From contig PKDC01000054.1 of assembly GCA_002862435.1 (NCBI GenBank), forward strand, positions 1 to 62,107: a stretch of 62,107 nucleotides of DNA, written 5' to 3'. A program made the position numbers and the translations under genes. This document shows positions 15,875 to 24,790 of this stretch, piece after piece. Numbering within the stretch: the first letter of the stretch is position 1; every line of letters starts with the position of its first letter. Source of the DNA: Pseudomonadota bacterium. Its GTDB lineage: Bacteria; Pseudomonadota; Gammaproteobacteria; UBA5335. Below the pieces are notes generated by a model that was not told where the DNA came from, did not search any database, and saw only the letters and a program-made list of their open reading frames with translations.

Positions 15875-17299
15875 CTACCTCGGCAGAGGGCCAAAGAAAC
15901 GGGCGGTTTCCCGTATCGTCGGCGCGTCGGGATCATCCACAGTGCGCAGTATCAGTTCGATATCCACAGGACCGTGCACAGCCCCCTCGGGAACGCGAAT
16001 CCGGGCGGGGATGGGCTGGACGGCTCCGGGGGAAAGCGTGATGGTCGCCGGATCACTCTGGGCCTCGATGCCCTCGATGCCGCGCGCTTCCAGCCGGTAG
16101 CTGTGGGTGATTTCGCTGCGATTGTTGATCTTCAGGGTATAGCTGTTTTCGATGCGGCCATCGTCCAAGGTCCGAAAGAGGGCATTGCGGTCCCGCAGGA
16201 CGTCCATGGAAAGGCTGGGGCGGGTGAGGATCGAGTAAAGCGTGATGCTGCCGGCCACCAGCAGGATGGTGGCATAGACCAGCACCCGGGGGCGCAGGAT
16301 ATGGGTGGGCTTGCCCTCCAGCGCATTCTGGGTGGTATAGCGCACCAGGCCCCGCGGATAGCCCATGCGATCCATTACCTGATCGCAGACATCGATGCAC
16401 GCGGCGCAACCGATGCATTCGTACTGCAGGCCCTTGCGGATGTCGATGCCGGTGGGGCAAACCTGGACGCACATCGTGCAGTCGATGCAATCGCCGAGGC
16501 CTGCTGCTTTGACATCGCTGCCCCGTCGGCGGCTGCCGCGCGGCTCCCCGCGCTGCTCGTCATAGGAAATGATCAGGCTGTCGCGGTCGAACATGGCGCT
16601 CTGGAAGCGCGCATAGGGGCACATGTAAATGCACACCTGCTCACGCAGAAAACCCGCGTTGCCATAGGTGGCAAAACCATAGAAAAAGACCCAGAACGTC
16701 TCCCACGGCCCCAGCCGGAACTGGACCAGTTCCGTGAGCAGCTCACGGATGGGGGTGAAGTAACCGACGAAAGTCAGTCCGGTCCATAACCCCAGCACGA
16801 TCCAGATCGCCTGCTTGCTTCCCCTGCGCAGGATTTTTTCCCGGGTCCAGGGCGCTTTGTCCAATTTCAGGCGTTGGGCGCGGTCACCCTCGATCTTGCG
16901 TTCGATCCACAGGAACAGTTCGGTCCACAAGGTTTGCGGACAGGTGTAGCCGCACCAGAGTCGACCGGCCAGGGCGGTGAAAAACAGCAGGCTTACGGCA
17001 GCCAGTACCAGCAAAATGGCCAGGTAGATGAAATCCTGGGGATAGAACGTCATCCACAGGATATGAAAACGGCGCGCCGGCAAGTCCCACAAAATGGCTT
17101 GCCGATCGCCCCATGGCACCCAGCACAGGGTATAGAAGGCGCCCAATACGCCGACCAGCGTGAACCGGCGCAGGAATTGGAAAGTGCCGTTGACCTCGCG
17201 CGGATGGATTTTCTGCCGCGCGACGTAAAGCGAGCCGTTACCGGGCGGTTCGCTGGCCGGAGGAGTCGGGCGAGGGGGTTCGGAACGAACGCTGTTCAT
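15875..17299 (-). CDS. ccoG: CcoG/FixG polyferredoxin, cbb3 assembly
   Basis: A 474-residue membrane-bound iron-sulfur protein. Several N-terminal helices include WCGYTCPQTLWTELFLWIER, the membrane-embedded Cys motif of FixG. Two [4Fe-4S] ferredoxin motifs follow, CIDCTMCVQVCPTGIDI and CIGCAACIDVC, then an Ig-like periplasmic C-terminal domain (RNSEITHSYRLEARG-like strands). CcoG reduces Cu(II) to Cu(I) for cbb3 maturation. It overlaps the start of the next upstream gene's stop by four bases, consistent with one transcript from ccoN through ccoS. Confidence 0.94.
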   Translation of the reverse strand: MNSVRSEPPRPTPPASEPPGNGSLYVARQKIHPREVNGTFQFLRRFTLVGVLGAFYTLCWVPWGDRQAILWDLPARRFHILWMTFYPQDFIYLAILLVLAAVSLLFFTALAGRLWCGYTCPQTLWTELFLWIERKIEGDRAQRLKLDKAPWTREKILRRGSKQAIWIVLGLWTGLTFVGYFTPIRELLTELVQFRLGPWETFWVFFYGFATYGNAGFLREQVCIYMCPYARFQSAMFDRDSLIISYDEQRGEPRGSRRRGSDVKAAGLGDCIDCTMCVQVCPTGIDIRKGLQYECIGCAACIDVCDQVMDRMGYPRGLVRYTTQNALEGKPTHILRPRVLVYATILLVAGSITLYSILTRPSLSMDVLRDRNALFRTLDDGRIENSYTLKINNRSEITHSYRLEARGIEGIEAQSDPATITLSPGAVQPIPARIRVPEGAVHGPVDIELILRTVDDPDAPTIRETARFFGPLPR

Positions 17300-17613
17300 G
17301 GCGCCTCACGATTCGAATCATCGAGCGCAGTTCCTTCTGCCGGTTGACCTGCCGGGGTCCGCAGCAGGATGAAAGTAAGCAGGCTGGACAGGGTGGTCAC
17401 TCCCCAGAACATGAAGAAACCCAGGGTGTAGCCCAATTCGCGGCTGATGGGCCACTCCGGGCAGGTGGCCAGGTGCAGCACATGCGGGTCCACCTGGGAG
17501 AAAAACGCGGCCGTGGCCACGACCGCACTGATGAACGCAGGCCAGAGCACCACCGCCAGGGTCTGGGAGAGGGGCCCGAGGCGGTATTCCATGTTCTCTG
17601 GCGCATCGATCAT
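17296..17613 (-). CDS. Small two-helix membrane protein between ccoP and ccoG
   Basis: A 105-residue protein. After a hydrophilic start (MIDAPENMEYRLGPLSQ) there are two membrane segments, around LAVVLWPAFISAVVATAAFF and LGYTLGFFMFWGVTTLSSLL. An HVLHLATCPEW loop lies between them. I know similar unnamed proteins from gammaproteobacterial cco loci but no function. I chose the ATG at 17613 because earlier in-frame starts overlap ccoP. Its stop overlaps the ccoG start, so it is translated with the cco genes and is likely an accessory of the oxidase. Confidence 0.75.
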   Translation of the reverse strand: MIDAPENMEYRLGPLSQTLAVVLWPAFISAVVATAAFFSQVDPHVLHLATCPEWPISRELGYTLGFFMFWGVTTLSSLLTFILLRTPAGQPAEGTALDDSNREAP

Positions 17614-17623
17614 GGCGTGTTTC

Positions 17624-18532
17624 TCACGGCTTGGATGGCTCATCCCGATGGGATAGCCCGTACACATAGGCGGCGAGCAGGTGCGCCCGGTCGGCACCCA
17701 GCAGCGCTTCGTGGCTGGGCATGCGCCCTTGTCGACCGCCGCGGATGGTTTGCTCGATGGTGTCTACCGATCCGCCATACAACCAGATGTTGTCGGTCAG
17801 GTTGGGCGCCCCCAGGGCTGGCGTGCCCTTGCCCTCCGGGCCGTGGCAGGCCGCGCACAGCATGGCGAACTTCTGTTGGCCCGCTGCGGCTTGCACGGGA
17901 TTGCTGGGCCGCCCGCCCAAGCTCAGGACATACTGCGCGACTTCGCCGATTCCCTCTTCGCCCAGGGCGGCGCCAAGTGGCGGCATCAGGCCGCTGCGAC
18001 CCTTGAGGATGCTTTCGCGGATGATTTCCGGGTTGCCGCCGTACAGCCAATCCCCGTCGGTCAGGTTGGGGAAGCCGGGCCCACCGCGGGCGTCCGAGCC
18101 GTGGCAAGCGGCGCAATTGTTGGCAAACAGCCGGGAAGCCGTGCCCATGGCTTCGGGGTCTTGGCCGAGGGCGATCAGGTCGGTGGCACCGTATTGGTGA
18201 AAGATCGGGCCGTAAGTCTGTTCGGCCTGGGCCATCTGCATCTCGTAGGCATTCACCTGAGTCCAGCCCAGCAGGCCTCGGAAGTTGCCCATGCCCGGAT
18301 AGAGAATCAGATAGATGACCGCGAATACGATGCTCAGATAGAACAGGTACAGCCACCAGCGCGGCATGGGTTTGTTGTATTCGGTGAGGTTCTCGTCCCA
18401 CACATGGCCCGTGGTTTCCGTGGCAGCGACCTCTCCCTTGCGCGGCTTGGCCGTCCAGCGAATCAGCCACCAGGCAGCCGCGATATTGGCCCCGGTGAGC
18501 AGGACGATGTACAGGCTCCAGAAACTGCTCAT
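17624..18532 (-). CDS. ccoP: CcoP/FixP, di-heme cytochrome c subunit of cbb3 oxidase
   Basis: A 302-residue subunit of the cbb3 cytochrome oxidase. There are two N-terminal helices (about 6-24 and 60-78), with the family motif EYNKPMPRWWLYLFYLSIVF between and within them. Two periplasmic cytochrome c domains follow, with heme sites CAACH at 140-144 and 226-230, each followed by a Met ligand region (GLMPPLG and GRMPSHE). CcoP passes electrons to CcoO/CcoN. Its ATG overlaps the ccoQ stop. Confidence 0.96.
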   Translation of the reverse strand: MSSFWSLYIVLLTGANIAAAWWLIRWTAKPRKGEVAATETTGHVWDENLTEYNKPMPRWWLYLFYLSIVFAVIYLILYPGMGNFRGLLGWTQVNAYEMQMAQAEQTYGPIFHQYGATDLIALGQDPEAMGTASRLFANNCAACHGSDARGGPGFPNLTDGDWLYGGNPEIIRESILKGRSGLMPPLGAALGEEGIGEVAQYVLSLGGRPSNPVQAAAGQQKFAMLCAACHGPEGKGTPALGAPNLTDNIWLYGGSVDTIEQTIRGGRQGRMPSHEALLGADRAHLLAAYVYGLSHRDEPSKP

Positions 18533-18702
18533 GGACGCTTCCTCGTGGCGGGGCGGTCAATGGGGTCATCCTCCTGCAAGGGCAGGCGGGCGGTGCGTTC
18601 GAAATCGGCGGGCCGATGCAGCAGGAAGGTCCAGACCACTATGCCCACGAAAACCAGCATGAGGACCAGGGTGATCAGACCCATCAGTGTGCCGGTGTCC
18701 AT
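18529..18702 (-). CDS. ccoQ: CcoQ/FixQ small subunit of cbb3 oxidase
   Basis: A 57-residue single-pass membrane protein starting MDTGTLMGLITLVLMLVFVG, then VVWTFLLHRPADFERTARL. Position between ccoO and ccoP, size and the charged segment after the helix identify CcoQ, which stabilises the complex. The start at 18702 is two bases after the ccoO stop, and the stop overlaps ccoP in ATGA form. Confidence 0.92.
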   Translation of the reverse strand: MDTGTLMGLITLVLMLVFVGIVVWTFLLHRPADFERTARLPLQEDDPIDRPATRKRP

Positions 18703-18704
18703 GC

Positions 18705-19319
18705 TTACCTCCGCCCCGCAAAGGCTGTTCCCAGGCCCTGCAGGTAGGCAATCACGGCATCCTGTTCGGTCTTGCCCGTTACAGCGGCCTCTGCTCCTGC
18801 GATGTCGGTGTCACTGTAAGGGACGCCCAGCGTCTTCAGGGTCCGCATATGGGTAGCGATGGTTGGGCCGTCCACGGTATTGCGTGCAAGCCAGGGATAG
18901 CCCGGCATGTTGGATTCCGGAACGACATTGCGGGGATTGTCCAGATGGACCCGGTGCCAATCGTCGGAATAGCGGCCGCCAACCCGTGCCAGATCAGGGC
19001 CGGTGCGCTTGGAACCCCATTGGAAAGGGCGGTCATAGACGAATTCCCCGGCCACCGAGTAGTGGCCGTAGCGCTCGGTTTCAGCCCGGAAGGGACGAAT
19101 CATCTGGGAATGGCAGTTATAGCAGCCCTCCCGGACATAGATATCCCGCCCGGCCAAGGCCAGGGGCGCATAAGGGGTGATGCCGGGCGCGGGGGTGGTG
19201 GTCTGGGCGCTGAAGATCAGCGGGACGATCTGCACCAGCCCACCGATACTGATGACCACCGCGATCAGGACAGCCATCAGGCCGATGTTTTTTTCCACGA
19301 TCTCATGTTGCTGAGACAT
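18705..19319 (-). CDS. ccoO: CcoO/FixO, mono-heme cytochrome c subunit of cbb3 oxidase
   Basis: A 204-residue membrane-anchored cytochrome c. One helix at about 12-35 ([20 protein letters not shown]) is followed by the heme site CYNCH at 66-70 in [20 protein letters not shown], the most conserved CcoO stretch. SNMPGYPWL carries the Met ligand. It lies 22 bases after ccoN. Length and motifs are normal for the subunit. Confidence 0.96.
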   Translation of the reverse strand: MSQQHEIVEKNIGLMAVLIAVVISIGGLVQIVPLIFSAQTTTPAPGITPYAPLALAGRDIYVREGCYNCHSQMIRPFRAETERYGHYSVAGEFVYDRPFQWGSKRTGPDLARVGGRYSDDWHRVHLDNPRNVVPESNMPGYPWLARNTVDGPTIATHMRTLKTLGVPYSDTDIAGAEAAVTGKTEQDAVIAYLQGLGTAFAGRR

Positions 19320-19341
19320 CTGGCGACTCCTGCGGCCGGGT

Positions 19342-20781
19342 TCAGAGGTGGCTGGCGTGGGGCATCAGCACCGGCGACGGTGCGGGCTTCTCAGCCATCT
19401 GGATCGTCTTGTAGACGTTCCAGGCCATCATGCCCATGCCGGTCAGGTACATCAGACCGCCCGTCAGGCGGATGGCGTAGTAGGGGTAGGTCGCCTTGAG
19501 GGATTCCACGAACGTGTAGGTGAGCGTGCCGTCGGGATTGACCGCTCGCCACATGAGACCCTGCATGACACCGGAAATCCACATCGATCCGGCATAGGCC
19601 GCGATCCCGATGGTGGCAATCCAGAAGTGCCATTCGATCAGCCGCGTGCTCCACATGCTTTTGAGGCCATACAGACGCGGGAACAGCGCATAGAGCGAGC
19701 CCATGGTGATGAATCCCACCCAACCCAGGGCGCCGGAATGCACATGGCCGATGGTCCAGTCGGTGTAGTGGGAGAGGGCATTGACGGTCTTGATGGACAT
19801 CATGGGTCCCTCGAAGGTGCTCATGCCATAGAACGACAGGGACACGATGAGGAATTTCAGGATGGGATCGGTGCGCAGTTTGTGCCAGGCCCCGGAGAGG
19901 GTCATCATGCCGTTGATCATGCCACCCCAGGACGGCGCCAGCAGCATCAGGGAGAACGCCATCCCAAGCGACTGGGCCCAGTCGGGCAGGGCGGTATAGT
20001 GCAGGTGATGGGGGCCAGCCCACATGTAGATCGAGATCAGCGCCCAGAAGTGCACGATGGACAGGCGGTAGGAAAAGATCGGCCGCTCGGCCTGCTTGGG
20101 CACGAAGTAATACATCATGCCGAGGAAGCCGGCGGTGAGGAAAAAGCCCACCGCGTTGTGACCGTACCACCACTGCACCATGGCATCGACCGCGCCGGCG
20201 TAGGCGGAGTAGGACTTGGTGAGCCCGGCAGGCAGGGCCGCGCTGTTGACGATGTGCAGCACCGCCACGGTGAGGATGAATGCCCCATAGAACCAGTTCG
20301 CGACATAGATATGAGGCACGCGCCGTTTGACGATGGTGCCGAAGAACACCACGGCATAGGCCACCCACACCGCCGCGATGAGTAGGTCGATGGGCCATTC
20401 CAGTTCCGCGTATTCCTTGCCCTGGCTCAAACCCAAGGGCAGGGTCACCGCCGCCAGCACGATAACCAACTGCCAGCCCCAGAACACGAAGGCCGCCAGG
20501 CCGTCGCTGAACAGCCGGGTGTGGCAGGTGCGCTGCACCACATAAAACGACGTGCCCATCAGGGCGCTGCCGCCAAAGGCGAAGATCACCGCGTTGGTGT
20601 GCAGGGGCCGCAATCGACCGTAGCTGAGCCAGGGCAAGTCAAAGTTGAGGGCCGGCCAGAACAACTGGGCGGCAATCAACACCCCCACGGTCATACCCAC
20701 CAAACCCCAGACGATGGTCATGATCGAAAATTGACGAACCACCCGGTCGTTATAGGTTTCGCTCGCATGGGTTGCCTGCAT
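19342..20781 (-). CDS. ccoN: CcoN/FixN, catalytic subunit I of cbb3 cytochrome oxidase
   Basis: A 479-residue, twelve-helix heme-copper oxidase subunit that reduces oxygen with high affinity. Seen are the heme b and CuB histidine regions ([55 protein letters not shown]) and [18 protein letters not shown] chose the ATG at 20781 because AAGGA lies seven bases upstream and the protein then has normal length; earlier in-frame codons give an unrelated leader. An FNR box lies 82 bases upstream. Gene order N-O-Q-P-x-G-H-I-S is complete. Confidence 0.96.
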   Translation of the reverse strand: MQATHASETYNDRVVRQFSIMTIVWGLVGMTVGVLIAAQLFWPALNFDLPWLSYGRLRPLHTNAVIFAFGGSALMGTSFYVVQRTCHTRLFSDGLAAFVFWGWQLVIVLAAVTLPLGLSQGKEYAELEWPIDLLIAAVWVAYAVVFFGTIVKRRVPHIYVANWFYGAFILTVAVLHIVNSAALPAGLTKSYSAYAGAVDAMVQWWYGHNAVGFFLTAGFLGMMYYFVPKQAERPIFSYRLSIVHFWALISIYMWAGPHHLHYTALPDWAQSLGMAFSLMLLAPSWGGMINGMMTLSGAWHKLRTDPILKFLIVSLSFYGMSTFEGPMMSIKTVNALSHYTDWTIGHVHSGALGWVGFITMGSLYALFPRLYGLKSMWSTRLIEWHFWIATIGIAAYAGSMWISGVMQGLMWRAVNPDGTLTYTFVESLKATYPYYAIRLTGGLMYLTGMGMMAWNVYKTIQMAEKPAPSPVLMPHASHL

Positions 20782-20863
20782 GGAGGGTTCCTTCATAGGC
20801 GTTGGGAATGGGATGCACCTGAACCATAGGTGCGGATTTTCCGCTGCTTGCTGCGGTTGGGCC

Positions 20864-20877
20864 TTGATCTGCGTCAA
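20864..20877. promoter_or_regulatory. FNR/ANR-type box upstream of ccoN
   Basis: TTGATCTGCGTCAA reads on the ccoN strand as TTGAC-GCAG-ATCAA, nine of ten consensus positions. It lies 82 bases before the ccoN start codon in the divergent gap shared with a hydrolase gene. A TATGGT hexamer lies downstream on the ccoN strand at 20828-20823. FNR/ANR activation of cbb3 operons under low oxygen is well established. Confidence 0.7.
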
Positions 20878-21028
20878 TTCGGCCGTCATGCATGGACGTC
20901 GCACCATTTGCCATGTCAATAAACAATATTCGGACGCCGGCGATCCCGGCGGGGCGACCGATTCCCCCATTCCCCATAGTTATGATAATTTGGCAAAAAT
21001 TCGCTCTTTTGAACGCTAAAGGCCCTTC

Positions 21029-21946
21029 ATGGAAGAAGCTGCCGCACGCATTCCCCGGCTGATCCCCGGCACCGTCTGGGCGTATCCGATGAGCGCCCGG
21101 CTGGATTTGCGCGGCCGCGAGTTTTTGCGTGGACGGCCGAACCTGATTCATTTCGTCCATGGCAATGGATTGTGCGGACTGTCCTATTGGCCGCTGCTAA
21201 AGCCCTTGCTGGAGCGCCATGACCTGTGTCTGCACGACACTCAGGGCCATGGCGACAGCGACGATGGCGCCCGTTTCCCGGGCTGGAACCTGAGCGCCGA
21301 GCGCATGGCCCAAGTGATCCACCACCGGCGCCGTATCTGGGGCGATCGCGCCGTGATCGGCTGCGGGCATAGTTTTGGTGCCACCCTGACCTTGCTCTCC
21401 GCCGCCCACTATCCCAGTCTGTTCGATGCCGTGGTGCTGTTGGATCCGATTCTCTACCCAGCGCCTCTCGCAGGGTTGATTGCGGCTTCCCACTATGCCG
21501 GCCTGAGCCGCTACAACCCCTTGGCGATCCGGGCACGCCGGCGAACCAGGCAATGGCTGGATCGGGATGCGGCGCTGTCCTATTTCCACGAACGGGGCAT
21601 GTTCGCTGGTTGGCGCGAGGACGCCTTGCAGAGCCATGTTGATCACGCCCTGGCGCGGCTTCCCGATGGCCGCCTGGTGCTGAAATGTCCGCCCTGGATG
21701 GAAGCTCAGGTCTTCGCGGGTTTCCCGCGCGGGGTCTGGGCCGCGGTGAAGCGATTGTCTTGTCCGACCCTGATTCTCTATGGGCAACACACCTATCGCT
21801 TCATTCCCCAGGCGGTTCGGCGCGCGCAGGAAATCAATCCCTCTATCCAGGCACAGATGCTGCCGGGCAACCATTTCTTCATGCAACAGACACCTGAACG
21901 CGCCGTGGTGGCAATCGAGACGTGGTTGGAGGCGCAGGGCTACTGA
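21029..21946 (+). CDS. Alpha/beta-fold hydrolase
   Basis: A 305-residue cytoplasmic hydrolase. The nucleophile elbow is GCGHSFGAT (Ser in GHSFG); the oxyanion region is HFVHGNGLCG, and the late Asp/His pair fits PTLILYGQHTYRF and LPGNHFFMQQ. These are hallmarks of esterase/lipase-type alpha/beta hydrolases; the substrate is unknown. It reads away from ccoN in the gap that holds the FNR box. Its 3' end overlaps a convergent MFS gene by seven bases. No signal peptide. Confidence 0.88.
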   Translation: MEEAAARIPRLIPGTVWAYPMSARLDLRGREFLRGRPNLIHFVHGNGLCGLSYWPLLKPLLERHDLCLHDTQGHGDSDDGARFPGWNLSAERMAQVIHHRRRIWGDRAVIGCGHSFGATLTLLSAAHYPSLFDAVVLLDPILYPAPLAGLIAASHYAGLSRYNPLAIRARRRTRQWLDRDAALSYFHERGMFAGWREDALQSHVDHALARLPDGRLVLKCPPWMEAQVFAGFPRGVWAAVKRLSCPTLILYGQHTYRFIPQAVRRAQEINPSIQAQMLPGNHFFMQQTPERAVVAIETWLEAQGY

Positions 21947-23124
21947 GGGGCGGCGGTCGCACGCAGGATGGGGGCAATGGCGGCGACCGCCAGCAAGGCG
22001 GCGATCAGAAAGATGCCCTGCAGCCCCACAATGGAAATCAGCAGGCCCAGCCCGAACTGGGCCAGGATCGTGCCGACATTGAAGGCCGCCACGAAGAGGG
22101 ACATGCCGCGCCCATGTTCATGGGGCGGCAGGTGATTGATCAGCATGACATTCAGCGTGGGATAGGCCAGGGAATGGCCCACGCCGATGAGCACGCCACA
22201 CAGGGCATACAAGCCGATGCCATTCACCGCCGCCAGCAATCCCGTGCCAGCGGCCATCGCCAGCAGGGAGAGGATCAGCACCGCTCGCTTGCCGCCCCCG
22301 TCGGCCAGGCGTGAAAACCCCAGGCGTATGATGATCGACGTCAGCGCAAACGCCAGGGTCAGGATGGTGACTGGGGTGATGCCTCGGGCCAGTGCCTGTG
22401 CCTGGGAAAACACCAGCACGGTGCCAAAGGCCAGCCCCATGAGCAGAGCGCCGATGCAAATTGCGCCGATGATGGGTTCGCTGGCGAGTTGCCGCCACGA
22501 ACGGGACACGCCCGTCTTCAGACGGGTTGGATGTGGCGCAGGCGTGGGCAACACCAGGCTCAGCAACAAAGCCAATCCGCTCCAGGCCAAGGCCAGCAGA
22601 AAGACCAGCGCGAAGCCCCGATCATGCGCGATCCATTCCGCCAGGGCAGGCGCCAGGCCGTAGGTGATGAGGGTGGAGACGCCGAACAGACCCAGGGCAC
22701 TGCCGCGGTGGGCGGGATCCACCACATCCACCGCCAGGGTCGAGGAATTGACGAACCAGCAGGCAAACGCCAGCCCCTGCAGGCCGCGCAGAAGATAAGG
22801 CCACGGCCCCAGTTCCTGGACCGTTACGAAAGCCAGTGCGGTCGCGCCCAACAGGACCGCGCCCAGGATCAGGAAAGGGCGCCGCCCGTAGCGGTCCGAT
22901 CCGACCCCAATGGCCGGCAGGCAGGCCACCATGACCAGTCCATAACCGGCCATGATGGCACCCACCTGGCCTTCCCGTGCACCAAGGACCGTGATGAGAT
23001 ACTTCGGCAACAGGAAGAATGTGGCGAAACCCATGAAAAAACAAAAATTCGCCGCCATGAGGCTGGCAAAAGCATGTTTTTCAAGCGGGGCCTTCCAACG
23101 GGAGAGGGCAGAACGGGCTGACAT
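21940..23124 (-). CDS. MFS transporter
   Basis: A 394-residue protein with twelve predicted membrane helices. Typical MFS elements are the loop 2-3 motif GVGSDRYGRRPFLI after helix 2 and the mirrored FSRLADGGGKRAVLIL in the second half. The fold resembles drug/metabolite efflux members of the superfamily; the substrate is not readable. Three in-frame ATGs compete. I chose 23124 because GGGAA lies five bases before it, while those at 23136 and 23148 lack a ribosome-binding site. It is divergent from the nitroreductase gene. Confidence 0.85.
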   Translation of the reverse strand: MSARSALSRWKAPLEKHAFASLMAANFCFFMGFATFFLLPKYLITVLGAREGQVGAIMAGYGLVMVACLPAIGVGSDRYGRRPFLILGAVLLGATALAFVTVQELGPWPYLLRGLQGLAFACWFVNSSTLAVDVVDPAHRGSALGLFGVSTLITYGLAPALAEWIAHDRGFALVFLLALAWSGLALLLSLVLPTPAPHPTRLKTGVSRSWRQLASEPIIGAICIGALLMGLAFGTVLVFSQAQALARGITPVTILTLAFALTSIIIRLGFSRLADGGGKRAVLILSLLAMAAGTGLLAAVNGIGLYALCGVLIGVGHSLAYPTLNVMLINHLPPHEHGRGMSLFVAAFNVGTILAQFGLGLLISIVGLQGIFLIAALLAVAAIAPILRATAAPQ

Positions 23125-23187
23125 GAAAATTCCCATGAAGCAACGCACTATTATAAATCGGCATCAGCCACTCGATGGAGGCGATTC

Positions 23188-23856
23188 ATGCATTTCGAGG
23201 ACTTGATCCGGCAACGCTACAGCGCCCGCGCTTTTCAAGATCGCGCGGTACCGGAGCCGACCTTGCGCGCCATTTTGACACTCGCCCAACACACTCCTTC
23301 CTGGTGCAACACCCAGCCCTGGGAGCCGGTGGTAACCGTCACGCCCGCCGCAACCGACCGCTTCCGCGCGGCGCTGTGGGCGCATGTCCAGGCTGGGAGT
23401 CCGCCGCGGCCGGATCATCCTTTCCCGGTGCGTTACGAGGAACCCCATGCCACCCGCCGCAAGCGCTGCGGCGGCGCGCTCTACACTGCCCTGGGGATCG
23501 CCCGGGAAAACAAGCGCGGGGCGTTCGAGCAAACGCTGAAGAATTTCCGCCTGTTCGAGGCGCCCCATGTGTTGCTGATGTTTTGCCATGAGAGTCTGGG
23601 TTTCTATGGCGGGGTGGATTGCGGCTTGTACCTGCAATCCTTCTTGCTCGCCGCCCAGGCACACGGCGTTCAGACCTGCGCCCAGGCGGCGCTTGCCACC
23701 TATCCTGATTTCACCCGCACGTATTTTGATGTGCCTGCCGATCGCAAGCTGCTGTTCGGTTGCTCCTTTGGCTACGCGGATCCGGATGATCCAGCCAACA
23801 ACTTCCGCACCGAGCGCGAATCCATCGAGACCCAGGTGCGTTGGATCGACCACTGA
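23188..23856 (+). CDS. Nitroreductase-family FMN-dependent oxidoreductase
   Basis: A 222-residue flavoprotein. Residues 8-16 (RQRYSARAF) contact FMN phosphate in this family; TPSWCNTQPWEPVVV-like residues and the late GYADPDDPANNFRTER are also diagnostic. The family reduces nitroaromatics, quinones or related compounds with NAD(P)H. GGAGG lies before the ATG. It lies beside a divergent MFS transporter, a common pairing for detoxification genes, and ends three bases from the convergent Mn exporter. Confidence 0.88.
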   Translation: MHFEDLIRQRYSARAFQDRAVPEPTLRAILTLAQHTPSWCNTQPWEPVVTVTPAATDRFRAALWAHVQAGSPPRPDHPFPVRYEEPHATRRKRCGGALYTALGIARENKRGAFEQTLKNFRLFEAPHVLLMFCHESLGFYGGVDCGLYLQSFLLAAQAHGVQTCAQAALATYPDFTRTYFDVPADRKLLFGCSFGYADPDDPANNFRTERESIETQVRWIDH

Positions 23857-23859
23857 GCG

Positions 23860-24438
23860 TCAACGCGAGAAGGCCGCAGCGCCCATCAGGACACCCAGAC
23901 CCAAGAGGATGAAGCTGAGCGCCGCCATCGTGCGGATGGTCTTCAGCGGGAGGCGGCGGGCAAGTCGGTCACCCAGCAGGACCACGGGGGCATTGGCCAG
24001 CAGCATCCCCAGGGTCGTACCACAGGTCACCGCGAACCACTGGCCTTGCTGGGCGGCCAACCCAACTGTGGCGATCTGGGTCTTGTCGCCCATCTCGGCG
24101 AGGAAGAACAGCACCAGCGTGGTGCCCAGCACGCCAAAGCGGGGGGAAGTTTCGGGATCTTCATCAAGCCGATCGGGGATCAGCACCCAGGCGCCCATGA
24201 GGACGAACAGCCCACCGACGCCCCAGCGCAGTTGATCGGGCGTGAACAGCGCGCCCACTTGGCTGCCCAAAACGCTGGCCAGGCCATGGTTGACGAGGGT
24301 GGCGATCAGGATGCCGATCAGGATGGGCACGGGACGGCGGTAGCGGGCCGCGAGGAAGAGAGACAGCAGTTGGGTTTTGTCGCCGATTTCGGCCAGGGCG
24401 ATCAGGCCTGCGGCAAGCAGAAAAGTCGTCATTGTCAT
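23860..24438 (-). CDS. TMEM165/GDT1 (UPF0016) family manganese exporter
   Basis: A 192-residue membrane protein of two homologous halves, each with the signature E-x-GDKTQ: AEIGDKTQLLSL near residue 16 and AEMGDKTQIATV near 114. Six to seven helices are predicted. The family exports Mn2+ (and Ca2+ in eukaryotes); the bacterial MneA/Mnx proteins protect against Mn excess. A yybP-ykoY Mn2+ riboswitch directly upstream strongly supports this substrate. Its promoter is also clear, so the gene is expected to be switched on when intracellular Mn2+ rises. Confidence 0.92.
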   Translation of the reverse strand: MTMTTFLLAAGLIALAEIGDKTQLLSLFLAARYRRPVPILIGILIATLVNHGLASVLGSQVGALFTPDQLRWGVGGLFVLMGAWVLIPDRLDEDPETSPRFGVLGTTLVLFFLAEMGDKTQIATVGLAAQQGQWFAVTCGTTLGMLLANAPVVLLGDRLARRLPLKTIRTMAALSFILLGLGVLMGAAAFSR

Positions 24439-24439
24439 G

Positions 24440-24612
24440 TATTCCCAGGGCCGGCGAGAAAACCCGTGACTCCGCTGTGCCGGCCCAATCCGACAGCGGA
24501 ATCACAGGTCTCGTCAGGTCCCTGGGACCGCCCGCACCATGACCGAAACGGTCAATCATGTTGATACGGACACCGGCCGCGAACGGCGCGGGCGACTACT
24601 CCCCCATGAGGC
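24440..24612 (-). promoter_or_regulatory. yybP-ykoY Mn2+ riboswitch controlling the manganese exporter
   Basis: On the minus strand the leader has GGGGGAGTAGTCGCC (24605-24591), the invariant GGGGAGUAG of this class. Then comes GTATCAACATGATTGACC (about 24573-24550), strikingly like the E. coli mntP leader, and CTGACGAGACC (24518-24508). Downstream, CCTGTGATTCCGCTGT pairs with ACAGCGGAGTCACGGG, a long hairpin just before the start codon that may be the expression platform. Metal binding frees ribosome access in known members. Confidence 0.85.
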
Positions 24613-24617
24613 GCAAA

Positions 24618-24646
24618 AGTATAAACGAGACCGCAGGCGCTGTCAG
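24618..24646 (-). promoter_or_regulatory. Sigma70 promoter of the riboswitch/Mn exporter transcript
   Basis: On the minus strand the -35 box CTGACA (24646-24641) and the -10 box TATACT (24623-24618) are separated by 17 bases, each one mismatch from consensus. Transcription would begin a few bases before the riboswitch's GGGGAGUAG. Confidence 0.75.
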
Positions 24647-24671
24647 TGTGGGGGGATGGCGGCCGGCGCAG

Positions 24672-24685
24672 TTGATTCTTGTCAA
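24672..24685. promoter_or_regulatory. FNR/ANR-type box upstream of the PmoC-like gene
   Basis: TTGATTCTTGTCAA matches TTGAT-N4-ATCAA at nine of ten positions. It lies 105 bases before the PmoC-like start codon and about 25 bases from the -35 box of the divergent Mn exporter promoter, so it could act on either gene. The other two FNR boxes in the window have the same quality. Confidence 0.55.
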
Positions 24686-24790
24686 CGACAAGGCCATTGG
24701 GGGCGGGGAGAATCGAATCCGAGACCCAGGCAGAGAAAAGCCGGGTGGATTTCAATTCGTGATTTTGAAAACGATTCGAGGGAGAAACCC

